From: Altererythrobacter xiamenensis
GTDB taxonomy: Bacteria; Pseudomonadota; Alphaproteobacteria; Sphingomonadales; Sphingomonadaceae
Reading direction: 5' to 3'
Length of the DNA stretch: 64,000 nt
Assembly: GCF_900177715.1 (NCBI RefSeq)
Contig: NZ_FXWG01000001.1
Span: forward strand, 372,001 to 436,000
A program made the position numbers and the translations under genes. Positions 52,825-61,235 of this stretch are shown here, piece by piece; the first letter of the stretch is position 1; each line of letters starts with the position of its first letter. The notes beneath the pieces were generated by a model. It had not been told where the DNA came from, made no database searches, and was given only the letters and a program-made list of their open reading frames with translations.

Positions 52825-54378
52825 CTAAGAAACCTGCCGATCGCGGCCTTCCCAATAGGGTTTGCGCAATTCGCGGCGGAGGATCTTTCCTGACGGATTG
52901 CGCGGCATCTCCGGGATCACATCGACGCTCTTGGGCGCCTTGAACGCGGCAACCCGTTCGCGAGCGTAGGCAATGACGTCACCCTCCTCGATTTCCATCC
53001 CCGGCTTTGCGACAACACAGGCCTTTACCTCCTCGCCCCAACGCTCGGACGGTACGCCGATCACCGCCACTTCCGCGATGGCCGGATGCCCGTAGATCGC
53101 GCTTTCCACCTCGGCCGGATAGACGTTCTCACCGCCTGAGATGATCATGTCCTTGATGCGGTCCTGAATGTAGATGTAGCCGTCATCGTCCATGTATGCG
53201 GCATCGCCGGTGTGCATCCAGCCGCCGCGCAGTGCCTCTGCAGTGGCATCGGGAAGGTGCCAGTATTCGATGAGGTTCGACGGCGATTTGATCGCGACTT
53301 CACCGATTTCGCCGCGCGGCACTTCGTTATCGTCCGGATCGACAACGCGGATTTCCACGCCCGGCACAGCTTTCCCGGCAGAGCGCATGCGCTCGTTGCC
53401 CTCCAGATCGTGATCGTCGGGCGGCAGGAGCGAGATCGTGCCCGACGTCTCGGTCATTCCATAAGCTTGAAGGAAGCCTGCATTGGGCATCGTCCGGACG
53501 GCTTCCTTCAAAAGCTCCAGCGGCATCGGGGCAGCGCCATACATGAGGTATTTGAGGTTGCTGAAATCGGTGTCCCTGGCCTGCGGGTGCTGCACCACCA
53601 TCTGAAGTGCGGCAGGCACGATGAACATATGCGTCGCGCCGTTCTCGATCGCTTCCAGAACGCCGACAGGCGTGAATTCAGCCTGCACCAGGGCGCGAAT
53701 ACCGCTTGCAATGGAGATGTTTACGAGCCCCGTCCCGCCGATATGTGCGCATGGCATTGCGACAAGCATGCAATCATCGGCATCGTAATATTGCCAGGGT
53801 AGTTCCGCTTCGAGCGCGGGATTACGCAGGCCAAGCAGGTTGCCGTTGGTAAGCACCGCGCCCTTGGGATTGCCGGTCGTCCCAGAGGTATAGAGCTGGA
53901 GTACCGGATCGTGCTCGCCTGCCGGCTGATAGTCTGCCAGCGCCTGATCGGGCAGGAGCTTCTCGACCTGCGACACGGTCAGCACTTCCGGCTTGGCCGC
54001 AACGCGATCGGCAACGTCGCGGGCAACATCGGAAAACTCGTCATCGGCGAAGATCAGGCTCGAACCTGTATCTTCCACGATATAGGCAATCTCTGCAGGG
54101 GCCAGACGCCAGCCGATCGGCACCATCACGATCCCGCAGCGCGCAGCGGCGAGATAGATCATGAAATATATATCGCGGTTCTTGCCGAGCCAATTGATCC
54201 TGTCCCCCTGAGCAACACCGCGCTGCTGCAAGAGAGTGATGATCCGCCGGGTGATATCGTCGAGCTGGCTGTAGCTTGTGATCCGGCCATCCTGTTCGAA
54301 GGCAGGGCCGTCCGGCCGCTCCTTCGCCCAGAAATCAATCACCTCATCGAAGGTCGTGAAATTGTGATCGCCGGTCAT
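52825..54378 (-). CDS. Acyl-CoA synthetase/AMP-dependent ligase
   Basis: A 517-residue ANL-superfamily enzyme that adenylates a carboxylate and transfers it to CoA. The AMP-binding motif YTSGTTGNPKG is at about 163-173. QAYGMTETSG is the adenine site, and the hinge block DGYIYIQDRIKDMIISGGENVYPAE leads to the C-terminal lid. The catalytic Lys is in NPSGKILRREL. The family is close to medium/long-chain fatty-acid and cyclohexanecarboxylate-type ligases; substrate is undetermined. It lies 71 bases after the ABA4-like gene and immediately before the methyltransferase. Confidence 0.92.
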   Translation of the reverse strand: MTGDHNFTTFDEVIDFWAKERPDGPAFEQDGRITSYSQLDDITRRIITLLQQRGVAQGDRINWLGKNRDIYFMIYLAAARCGIVMVPIGWRLAPAEIAYIVEDTGSSLIFADDEFSDVARDVADRVAAKPEVLTVSQVEKLLPDQALADYQPAGEHDPVLQLYTSGTTGNPKGAVLTNGNLLGLRNPALEAELPWQYYDADDCMLVAMPCAHIGGTGLVNISIASGIRALVQAEFTPVGVLEAIENGATHMFIVPAALQMVVQHPQARDTDFSNLKYLMYGAAPMPLELLKEAVRTMPNAGFLQAYGMTETSGTISLLPPDDHDLEGNERMRSAGKAVPGVEIRVVDPDDNEVPRGEIGEVAIKSPSNLIEYWHLPDATAEALRGGWMHTGDAAYMDDDGYIYIQDRIKDMIISGGENVYPAEVESAIYGHPAIAEVAVIGVPSERWGEEVKACVVAKPGMEIEEGDVIAYARERVAAFKAPKSVDVIPEMPRNPSGKILRRELRKPYWEGRDRQVS

Positions 54379-54449
54379 GGCCTCTCCATATTCTTTTCGA
54401 TCGTTGGCGCACTCTTATGCTTGGCAGCAATCCTGCCAGCCATTCGCAA

Positions 54450-54902
54450 TTATTGCCAGCGTCCTTGCGCCCTCGCCCGCCCCTCGCGGATGAGCAGCCA
54501 GAGAAGCAGGCCTAGCGGTCCGGCAAAGAATATCGCCAACAGGATCGGCGCCTGAAGGAATCGGGAGAAGTTCTTTGCATCGGCATCACGCGCGACCCAG
54601 ATACCGACAAAGAGATCGAAGGCCAGGTAATGTGTCCAGCCGATCGTGATCCCGCCATCGCTCGCGAAAATCGCTCTCACCCCCTCGATCGTGCTGAAAC
54701 TCGCCTGCGCTTCGCCGCCGACAGGATCGACGAGGCCGGTGACGATCGCGATAAGACCAGCAGCATAGACGAAGCACATCATGCCTACGCCGAGATAGAG
54801 CAGGCTCGATAGCAGCAATGGTTTGCGCGGGCCGAGGATCAATGCCGCCCAGGACAGCATCGCGAGCAGGTTCATCGCACCGAAGATCGCATTCCAGTCC
54901 AC
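54450..54902 (-). CDS. ABA4-like membrane protein (DUF4281)
   Basis: A 150-residue protein with four predicted helices, of the ABA4-like family. In plants ABA4 is needed for neoxanthin synthesis; bacterial members are uncharacterised. The typical core is seen: GGITIGWTHYLAFDLFVGIWVARDA followed by PILLAIFFAGPLGLLLWLLIREG. It probably resides in the inner membrane. It sits between an NAD(P)-binding reductase and an acyl-CoA ligase and may relate to carotenoid or terpenoid metabolism, but only by family analogy. Confidence 0.82.
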   Translation of the reverse strand: MDWNAIFGAMNLLAMLSWAALILGPRKPLLLSSLLYLGVGMMCFVYAAGLIAIVTGLVDPVGGEAQASFSTIEGVRAIFASDGGITIGWTHYLAFDLFVGIWVARDADAKNFSRFLQAPILLAIFFAGPLGLLLWLLIREGRARAQGRWQ

Positions 54903-54936
54903 CGGTCACTCTCCCTCTCATCGACGCGCGTTCTTG

Positions 54937-55629
54937 CTATTCAGCGCGCTTGTCCCAATCGCGTGCAGCGCGCCAGATACCCCCGTTATCATGGACGAAC
55001 TTGCCGGCGGCCTTGCGCAAGGCCAGCTCGAGAGCGCCCTTCGCCACGGTTTCGCCCGTGATCGAGCGATACTTGATCATGTCGCCGCGCAGCATGGGGT
55101 CGACGATCGGGCTGACCAGTCTGGCAAGCCCTTCACCGAGTCGCATGTCACGCTCGCGTGGACCCTTGAGCAGACCCGGGCGCAGGATATGCAGGCGCTT
55201 GAAGCCGACTTCGCGGAGCTGCTTTTCCACCTCGCCCTTGACCTTGAGATAGAAGTTTTTCGAGCGCGCATCAGCCCCGACGGAACTGATCGAAACCATA
55301 CCGCTCGCCCCGGCTTTCACGGCAGCGCGCGCACTCGCAAGAACGAGATCCTGATCGACCGCGCGAAATGCCGCCTCGTCTCGCCCCGACCGTTTCCAGG
55401 TCGTACCAAGCGCGTTGATCAGCACGTCGGGCTCGATCGCGCCGATCACTTCGCCCCAGTTTTCCGGCTCTGCGATGACCATTTCCATGCGCGCACCTTC
55501 GGGCAAAGGCATTTCCCGGCGCGCAATGCCGATAAGCGACAGCTGATCGCTGGCACTGGCTTGCCTGATTATCGCCCGCCCGACCAGACCGGTCGCGCCG
55601 ACCAGCACAATGCGGGTGCGCTCAGACAT
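54937..55629 (-). CDS. NAD(P)-binding atypical SDR/epimerase-like protein
   Basis: A 230-residue atypical short-chain dehydrogenase of the NAD(P)H-binding (NmrA/HTATIP2-like) group. The Rossmann loop is VLVGATGLVGRAIIRQA (residues 8-24). ISSVGADARSKNFYLKVKGEVE carries Ser and the YxxxK pair, and LHILRPGLLKGPRE is the substrate side. The start overlaps the dGTPase stop by 8 bases, so the genes are coupled. Substrate unknown. Confidence 0.87.
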   Translation of the reverse strand: MSERTRIVLVGATGLVGRAIIRQASASDQLSLIGIARREMPLPEGARMEMVIAEPENWGEVIGAIEPDVLINALGTTWKRSGRDEAAFRAVDQDLVLASARAAVKAGASGMVSISSVGADARSKNFYLKVKGEVEKQLREVGFKRLHILRPGLLKGPRERDMRLGEGLARLVSPIVDPMLRGDMIKYRSITGETVAKGALELALRKAAGKFVHDNGGIWRAARDWDKRAE

Positions 55630-56782
55630 TGGTCAGGCCCCTGGGGCGTTCGCCGTAGATTGCAGCGCAGCGCTCGATCGCAAAGCTGTCGCTCATACCG
55701 GCGATGAAATCGGCAATGATGCGGCTGCGCTCCGGCTCTTGCGAGGGGAGCTGCTCCTGCCATTCTGCAGGCATCAACGAGAAATCCTGCGCATAGGCAG
55801 CGAACAGGCGGGCCACGACGTCGCCTGCCCTTTCGGCCGCGCCGATCTGCTCGGGATGGTAATACAACCTCTCGTACATGAACTTCTTCAAACCGCGTTC
55901 CTCGACGGCAAATGCAGGGGAAAACCCGGCCAACTGCCGCCCGGCGTCGCGAATCTCCTCGACCGATCCGATGTCCTTCACCTGGTCGCGCGTATGTTCG
56001 ATCACGTCATTGACCATGACGCCGATCTGGTCGCGAACCAGTTCGCGCAACTGGCGGTCGCGCGGGGCATTGGGGAAGCGTTTTTCGACAGCCCGCCATT
56101 GGTCTGCGAGGAAATCGAGCTCCAGCAGGTCATCAAGTGTCAGGAATCCTGCCCGCAACCCATCGTCGATGTCGTGGTTGTCGTAGGCGATGTCGTCGGC
56201 CACCGCTGCTACCTGCGCCTCGAGCGAGGGCCATTGTCCGAGATCCAGCGGAAAGTCGGCGTCCAATTCTGCGAGAGCCCAATTGGGCGCGCCCACCGGA
56301 CCGTTGTGCTTTGCCAGGCCTTCGAGAAGCTCCCAGGTGAGGTTGAGCCCGTCATGCTCGGGATAGGGGCTTTCCAGCCGCATGACCGTGCGCAAGGCCT
56401 GGGCATTGTGATCGAAACCGCCATGGCGCTGCATCGCCTGTTCGAGCGCGTTCTCCCCCGCATGCCCGAAGGGCGGATGGCCCAGGTCATGCGCGAGGCA
56501 AAGCGCCTCGGTCAGATCCTCGTCCAGTCCCAGCTCGCGTGCGATCACCCGCCCGATTTGCGCAACTTCGAGGCTGTGCGTCATGCGGGTGCGATAGTGG
56601 TCGCCTTCGGGCGCGATGAAGACCTGCGTCTTGGACCGCAGCCTCCTGAAGCTCATCGAGTGAATGATCCGGTCGCGATCGCGCTGGAAATCGCTTCGCG
56701 GTCCGCGCGATCCGCAACGTTCGGTTGTGAACTCCCTGCCGCGACTGGCGGCTGGATCGGCGGCATAAGGAGCGAGCGTCAT
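55622..56782 (-). CDS. dGTPase family deoxyguanosinetriphosphate triphosphohydrolase
   Basis: A 386-residue HD-domain protein of the dGTPase family. The metal-binding residues are His69 (TRMTHSLEV), His98-Asp99 (LCLAHDLGHPPFGHAGE) and the aspartate in VAAVADDIAYDNHDIDD. It hydrolyses a dNTP to nucleoside and triphosphate; members of this length class often act on dATP/dGTP under allosteric control. It heads a minus-strand series of five genes with small gaps (to 52184). The upstream region to 57190 is discussed separately. Confidence 0.93.
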   Translation of the reverse strand: MTLAPYAADPAASRGREFTTERCGSRGPRSDFQRDRDRIIHSMSFRRLRSKTQVFIAPEGDHYRTRMTHSLEVAQIGRVIARELGLDEDLTEALCLAHDLGHPPFGHAGENALEQAMQRHGGFDHNAQALRTVMRLESPYPEHDGLNLTWELLEGLAKHNGPVGAPNWALAELDADFPLDLGQWPSLEAQVAAVADDIAYDNHDIDDGLRAGFLTLDDLLELDFLADQWRAVEKRFPNAPRDRQLRELVRDQIGVMVNDVIEHTRDQVKDIGSVEEIRDAGRQLAGFSPAFAVEERGLKKFMYERLYYHPEQIGAAERAGDVVARLFAAYAQDFSLMPAEWQEQLPSQEPERSRIIADFIAGMSDSFAIERCAAIYGERPRGLTNV

Positions 56783-57190
56783 TAACCGCGAGGCTTAGGG
56801 AAGGTGGCGGAGCGCGACAACGTGAACAATCTGGCAACATCGCCCGGATCGCCGGGCGGCACGCTACCAGCCTGGCAACAGCCCCTGAATCGAAAGGCCG
56901 CCCGGGACACCCTCATCCCGGACGGCCATCATGTCCATCGATCCTCTGCGACGCGAAGAGCCGGAGTTCGGATTGAATATGCAGGTGGAGTTCTGGAGGC
57001 TTGAGGGATGAAGCCCTTGCTTCATTCCGTATGGTTCAGCCTGCCTCTCGCCTGATCAATCTTCCCCGATCGCTTGCTGTTTGTGAACGTAACCAAACTG
57101 CAATCATTCGAGAAGGCCTATTTGTAAAAATACGACAGTTTTGCCCTGAAAACGAAACCGCTCGTCTAAATGTTCCCCGATGGGACAGCT
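56783..57190. other. 408-base structured intergenic region, no convincing gene
   Basis: This is the longest gene-poor stretch in the window. It contains a near-perfect 12-bp hairpin at 56896-56927 and a short 7-bp hairpin at 57009-57026 (ATGAAGC / GCTTCAT). The segment 57040-57150 is richer in A and T. A 53-codon minus frame (57025-56864) and a 25-residue plus frame (56931-57008) are open, but neither has a clear Shine-Dalgarno sequence. It presumably holds the dGTPase promoter; a small RNA ending at the hairpin is possible. Confidence 0.45.
56893..56927 (-). terminator. Minus-strand hairpin terminator candidate
   Basis: Arms GGCCGCCCGGGA and TCCCGGACGGCC (one mismatch, 8-base loop) are followed on the minus strand by TTT. 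It lies 264 bases downstream of the racemase stop and could end that transcript or an independent small RNA. Confidence 0.55.
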
Positions 57191-57901
57191 TTATCCGGTC
57201 GCCCCCTCGCCCTCCAGCAGCCACTCCGCCGCCGCATCGCAATGGATTCGCGTGCTGTCGAAAATCGGCAGGACATTGGCGTCCACGTCAACCACCAGAT
57301 CGAGTTCGGTACATGCGAGAACGATTGCCTGAGCGCCTTCCTGCTGCTTGCGGGTGATGATCGTGCGCAAGGTGCGTTCCGCACTGCGCGTCACCTTGCC
57401 GGCCATAAGTTCGTCATAGATGATCTTGTCGACCGCCTCGACATTGCTCATGTCGGGGGGCAGCAGATCGACGCCGCTGGCGACGAGCCTTTGCCTGTAG
57501 AAGTTCTCGGTCATGACGTTGCGCGTGCCGATCAGAGCGGCATTCTTGCAACCTGCCTGCTTCATCTTTGCGCCAACGCATTCCGCAATATGCAGGATCG
57601 GGATGTGGATCGCCTCTGCCACCTCGTCGTAAACGCGGTGCATCGAGTTGGCACATATCACGAGACCCTCGGCACCCGCGGTTTCGAGCCGCCGCGCACT
57701 TTCGATGAGGATATTCGCCGCCCGCTCCCAATCCGCATCCTCACGAAGACCATGCAGGTCGCGAAAATCGAGGCTTTCGATAAGCAGTGACGCGCTCGCC
57801 ATGGGGCCTGAGCGACGCTGAACGCTGCGATTGATAAGGTCGTAGTACATGCGAGTTGAGACCCAGCTCATCCCGCCGATCATTCCGAGTTTGCGCACCA
57901 A
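57191..57901 (-). CDS. Aspartate/glutamate racemase family protein
   Basis: A 236-residue member of the Asp/Glu racemase superfamily, PLP-independent enzymes that use two cysteines as acid-base pair. The start LGMIGGMSWVSTRMYYDLIN is typical of YgeA-type racemases. The first catalytic Cys is in GLVICANSMHRV and the second in IVLACTELDLVV. A broad amino acid racemase or aspartate racemase role is likely. It is a single gene, followed after about 260 bases by the hairpin at 56896. Confidence 0.92.
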   Translation of the reverse strand: MVRKLGMIGGMSWVSTRMYYDLINRSVQRRSGPMASASLLIESLDFRDLHGLREDADWERAANILIESARRLETAGAEGLVICANSMHRVYDEVAEAIHIPILHIAECVGAKMKQAGCKNAALIGTRNVMTENFYRQRLVASGVDLLPPDMSNVEAVDKIIYDELMAGKVTRSAERTLRTIITRKQQEGAQAIVLACTELDLVVDVDANVLPIFDSTRIHCDAAAEWLLEGEGATG

Positions 57902-57990
57902 GGTCCCTTTTTCGTCCGAAGGTGTCTTCCAGCCTCTTCTTTAGCCACGTGTTGGCCAAACCGTCCAGAGGCTGTGTTTTCGTCAGTGAA

Positions 57991-58953
57991 TCAAGGGCTT
58001 TGGTTGGCTAATGGCAGGCTCATCAGCCAGCTGCGCAGATCCGCGATGCTGCGCGCGGGTGCCTCTTCCTGAGGCAGGTGGCCGATCCCCTGATACGTCA
58101 CCAGCGTACTGTTGGGCAGGCGCGCATCGAGCCATTTGCCCGCTTCTAGCGGAATCAACGCATCCTCTGCGCCCCACATGACAAGAGCTGGCATATCCAG
58201 CGACGCGATCTCTTCTGCGGAGAAGCTGCTCAGCCCCCGTGCGAACCGGGCTCGGGTCGCCGCGCGATTGCCGGGATAGCGCGCCATCTCCCAATAGCGG
58301 TCCACCGCCTCTGGCGTGACCACCGCCTGGTTGGAAACGCTTTGCGACAGGCTCCGTTCGACGAGCGAGCGCGGCAGGAGCTGACTCATCACATTGCCAA
58401 TGCCCGGCATCGCAGCGAGCGTGAATGCGAGATTACCGCCCCCCTCGCGGCGCACCGGCGCGCCGCCTGCATCGACCAGAACAATGCCGATCAGCCGGTC
58501 GGGATGCTCGAGGGCATATGCGAGCGTGTGTCCTCCACCCATCGAATTGCCGCCGAGAACGAAGCGTTCAAGGCCGAGTGCATCGGCCACCTCGTCGATA
58601 TCCTCGACATAGTTGGCCACCGAGTAATCCTCTCCCGGATCAGCCCCGGTCAGGCCATGCCCGACCTGATCGAAGCGAATGACGCGATAGTCTTCGCGAA
58701 GAACCTCGGCCCAGGGCTGCCAGGTATGGAGATCTGCATTGGACCCATGGAGGAGGATTATGGGAAGCGCATCGCGCGGCCCTTCGTCACGCAGGTGAAC
58801 GGTCGTTCCGCCCCCGATCTCGATGAATTGCGAAGGTGCACCGCCATATTTCGTCCGCATGTCCGCAGGATCGGTATCGGGCGTCCGGAAAATGAGGAAA
58901 GCGATCAGCAGCAGTCCCGCAATGATCGCGATTATCTTTACAAGCCGCCTCAT
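57991..58953 (-). CDS. Membrane-anchored alpha/beta hydrolase
   Basis: A 320-residue hydrolase with an N-terminal hydrophobic helix (VKIIAIIAGLLLIAFLIF) that should act as a membrane anchor or uncleaved signal. The oxyanion motif LLHGSNADLHTW is followed by the nucleophile elbow GGNSMGGGH (Ser). The acid is in WGAEDALIPLE and the His in GIGHLPQEEAP. Its ATG overlaps the stop of the diheme cytochrome gene (ATGA), so it is made with the beta-helix/cytochrome pair. Its substrate may be linked to that pair's unknown role. Confidence 0.88.
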   Translation of the reverse strand: MRRLVKIIAIIAGLLLIAFLIFRTPDTDPADMRTKYGGAPSQFIEIGGGTTVHLRDEGPRDALPIILLHGSNADLHTWQPWAEVLREDYRVIRFDQVGHGLTGADPGEDYSVANYVEDIDEVADALGLERFVLGGNSMGGGHTLAYALEHPDRLIGIVLVDAGGAPVRREGGGNLAFTLAAMPGIGNVMSQLLPRSLVERSLSQSVSNQAVVTPEAVDRYWEMARYPGNRAATRARFARGLSSFSAEEIASLDMPALVMWGAEDALIPLEAGKWLDARLPNSTLVTYQGIGHLPQEEAPARSIADLRSWLMSLPLANQSP

Positions 58954-59969
58954 GGCGCAGGTTTCATCTCTTCGATCCAGCGCCGCACGACGTCGACACC
59001 GGCCTCGTCCACCGTCCCCTTGCCGAGTTCAGGCATGGCAACCCCTGGCTCGGTGCTCTCCATGCGATAGAGCAGTATCGAATTGTCGGGTTCGCCCGGG
59101 ACGACCGAGAACTCGTGCCCCCCTGCCCCGCGCCCTGCCGCCACCGGGCGCTTGAAAACGCCGCGCGCCATCGGATCGCGCTGCTCCCAGCGCAGGTCGA
59201 GGCCGCTGTTGGATGCCGTCGCGCCGGGTCTGTGGCAATGCGCGCAGTTCACATCGAGATAGGCACGCGCCATCTGCTCGGCGGGCATCGTATCGCGCGA
59301 TTCCCACAGCGGCAGCATGTCCATGCCGTCATGCATCGCATCAAGCTTGCCGCGCTCGACCATGTCCACCAGCCATTCGGCCGAAAGATTACGCCCCTTG
59401 GGGCCGATCGGCACCGTTTCGCCATTGAGGCCGTGGCACTCCTTGCACTGGTTCTTGTTCGGAATGCGGTAGCTGATTTCCTCGCCCGAAGGCGTGGTAA
59501 TCGGTAGCCGCGCGCCTGCCAGAGCCAGCGTCGCTTCGGTCTGCTCCGCGTTCCAGCGATAGGGCAGCGCGAGCCAGCCATCGGCGCGATGCAGGAGCAC
59601 GCGGGTCTCGATCAGGCGCCGATCCTCACCGTCGCCAAAAGCAAAGGTCTTTATGAGAGCGGTACCGACCGGAAGATCAAGCAGGTCGGGCCCCATCGAT
59701 GTCGCCTGCGTCCCATTGGGCAGATAGATGAAGCGCAGCTTCTCCGCACCATCCGAATAAAGAGGTGTGTTGAGCCGGTAAGGCGTCACGCCAATCGTGG
59801 GTATCTGCTGGTCCGCGTGGACGAAGAAGCCATATTCTTCGAGCGTGCGCGGAAAGCCCCCGCCCTGGATCGCCTCGTCATTGACTTCGGGCGCAGCGCG
59901 TCGTGCCTCCGCGACGGCTCCCGCGAGCGTCAGCAGCGCGGCAATCAGCAAAGGCAGCCCGCGGTTCAC
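58950..59969 (-). CDS. SO2930/HNE_0200-family diheme c-type cytochrome
   Basis: A 339-residue exported protein with a signal peptide (LPLLIAALLTLAGAVAEA). It has two CxxCH haem motifs, CKECH (about residue 199) and CAHCH (about residue 248), so it should carry two covalent haems in the periplasm. The region TPLYSDGAEKLRFIYLPNG is a family hallmark. By recall, this family (TIGR03806) is defined by its adjacency to a parallel beta-helix protein, and that partner is present here. GTG 59969 overlaps the partner's stop (GTGA). Electron donor and acceptor are unknown. Confidence 0.85.
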   Translation of the reverse strand: MNRGLPLLIAALLTLAGAVAEARRAAPEVNDEAIQGGGFPRTLEEYGFFVHADQQIPTIGVTPYRLNTPLYSDGAEKLRFIYLPNGTQATSMGPDLLDLPVGTALIKTFAFGDGEDRRLIETRVLLHRADGWLALPYRWNAEQTEATLALAGARLPITTPSGEEISYRIPNKNQCKECHGLNGETVPIGPKGRNLSAEWLVDMVERGKLDAMHDGMDMLPLWESRDTMPAEQMARAYLDVNCAHCHRPGATASNSGLDLRWEQRDPMARGVFKRPVAAGRGAGGHEFSVVPGEPDNSILLYRMESTEPGVAMPELGKGTVDEAGVDVVRRWIEEMKPAP

Positions 59970-61171
59970 TTGAGGCGTGCCTCCAGTGCGGCAGGCGCAC
60001 CGATCTCGCCAAAGTCCCATGGCTGGCCATAAGCCGGCGCGTCGAGCGGAGCGGGCTGCGCTGCGTCGACCGACTGCCCCTGCTCGGTCAAATTAAGCGT
60101 CCATCCGGCGATCATCGGTGTGGCCAGAAGAGCTGGCGTCTCTTCATCCTGGCTCAGGCCGTCCCACATGATCGGCGGCAGAGCGCCACCGAAAGCGGCC
60201 AGAAGCGCGTCGGCCTGCTCGAACTGGGGATCCTTGCCCCCGGCATCGACGAGATTTTCCGCGATTACCACTTCGCGCGGGAAAGGGTTGTAGCGCGGGT
60301 CGTCGAAGGCCTGCGTGTAAGCGATCACCATGAAGGGCGCAGTGGGGTTGTCGCGCACGATGTTGTCGTTGATCCAGACCTTCTCGTTCGCCATCACCAT
60401 GATGCCGGTGCCCCGCTTTACCCCCGCCACGATATTGCCGGGAGGGGCAAAGTTGGGCGTGGTGTTGCCCACCACAAGGTTGTTCTTCACAATCACATTG
60501 CCGCCGCACATCACCGGCAGGCTGGGCAGGTCGAAAACCAATATGCCGCCCGTGTTACGCGTGACGAAATTCCGTTCGACAATGGCATCGCGGCTGTTCT
60601 CGATCTCGATCCCTGCGACATTGTCGGTCGCGACCGAATTGCGCACCGTGATGAGCCGCGACTGGCCGACATAAATGCCTGCGTCCGAGGCTCCGGACAC
60701 CTCTGCCCCGTCGACGAGCACTCCGGTGCTTTCGACCGGATAGATGCCGTAAGCGCCATTGGTCGGCTTCGGTCCACCGGTCCATGTGACCCGGACCTTG
60801 TGATAGACGATGTTGTCGGCACCCTTCGACTTGATCCCGTCACCCTTGGGATTTTCCATCGCGAAGTCGCGAACGGTCACATCGTCGCTGGTGATGAGCA
60901 GACCCTCCCCCGCGCCCTGCTGACCGGTAAAGTCGAGCACGGTCGCATCCATCCCGGCGCCGCGAACGGTAACATTGTCGACATCGAGGCTGAGACCATC
61001 GCTGAGGTCGAAACGTCCGGCGCCGAGCACGATCTCGTCCCCCGGCTCGGCGAGGATCAATGCTTCCTGCAAGCGTTCCTGCGCACCTTCGCCAGCGGCC
61101 ACTTCATATGTCGCTGCAAAGAGCGGAGACGTGCTGGCGAGCGCCAGCGCGGCAATCGAAAGTCGGATCAT
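59966..61171 (-). CDS. Parallel beta-helix domain protein, exported
   Basis: A 401-residue protein with a signal peptide (MIRLSIAALALASTSPLFA). It is a right-handed beta-helix of repeating NxVxxN-type rungs, such as LITVRNSVATDNVAGIEIENSRDAIVERNFV. By recall it belongs to the TIGR03805 type, partnered with the diheme cytochrome. Such folds often bind or cleave polysaccharides, but no lyase residues are obvious. GGGAGAG precedes ATG 61171. It heads the beta-helix/cytochrome/hydrolase operon, whose three genes overlap by 4 bases each. Confidence 0.87.
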   Translation of the reverse strand: MIRLSIAALALASTSPLFAATYEVAAGEGAQERLQEALILAEPGDEIVLGAGRFDLSDGLSLDVDNVTVRGAGMDATVLDFTGQQGAGEGLLITSDDVTVRDFAMENPKGDGIKSKGADNIVYHKVRVTWTGGPKPTNGAYGIYPVESTGVLVDGAEVSGASDAGIYVGQSRLITVRNSVATDNVAGIEIENSRDAIVERNFVTRNTGGILVFDLPSLPVMCGGNVIVKNNLVVGNTTPNFAPPGNIVAGVKRGTGIMVMANEKVWINDNIVRDNPTAPFMVIAYTQAFDDPRYNPFPREVVIAENLVDAGGKDPQFEQADALLAAFGGALPPIMWDGLSQDEETPALLATPMIAGWTLNLTEQGQSVDAAQPAPLDAPAYGQPWDFGEIGAPAALEARLK

Positions 61172-61235
61172 TCTGTTCTCTCCCGTTTGCGCCATAGTGG
61201 CGCAGGGACGGGAGATTGCAAGCGGCTCTGACGCG

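Noticed and set aside
56931-57008. A 25-residue plus-strand frame resembling a leader or lasso-type precursor
   Set aside because: No lasso peptide cyclase, protease or transporter is nearby and no Shine-Dalgarno sequence is evident.
56864-57025. A 53-codon minus-strand frame in the dGTPase upstream gap
   Set aside because: Only a weak ACGGA precedes it, it has no recognisable motif, and it runs through the terminator-like hairpin. Kept only as part of the intergenic note.
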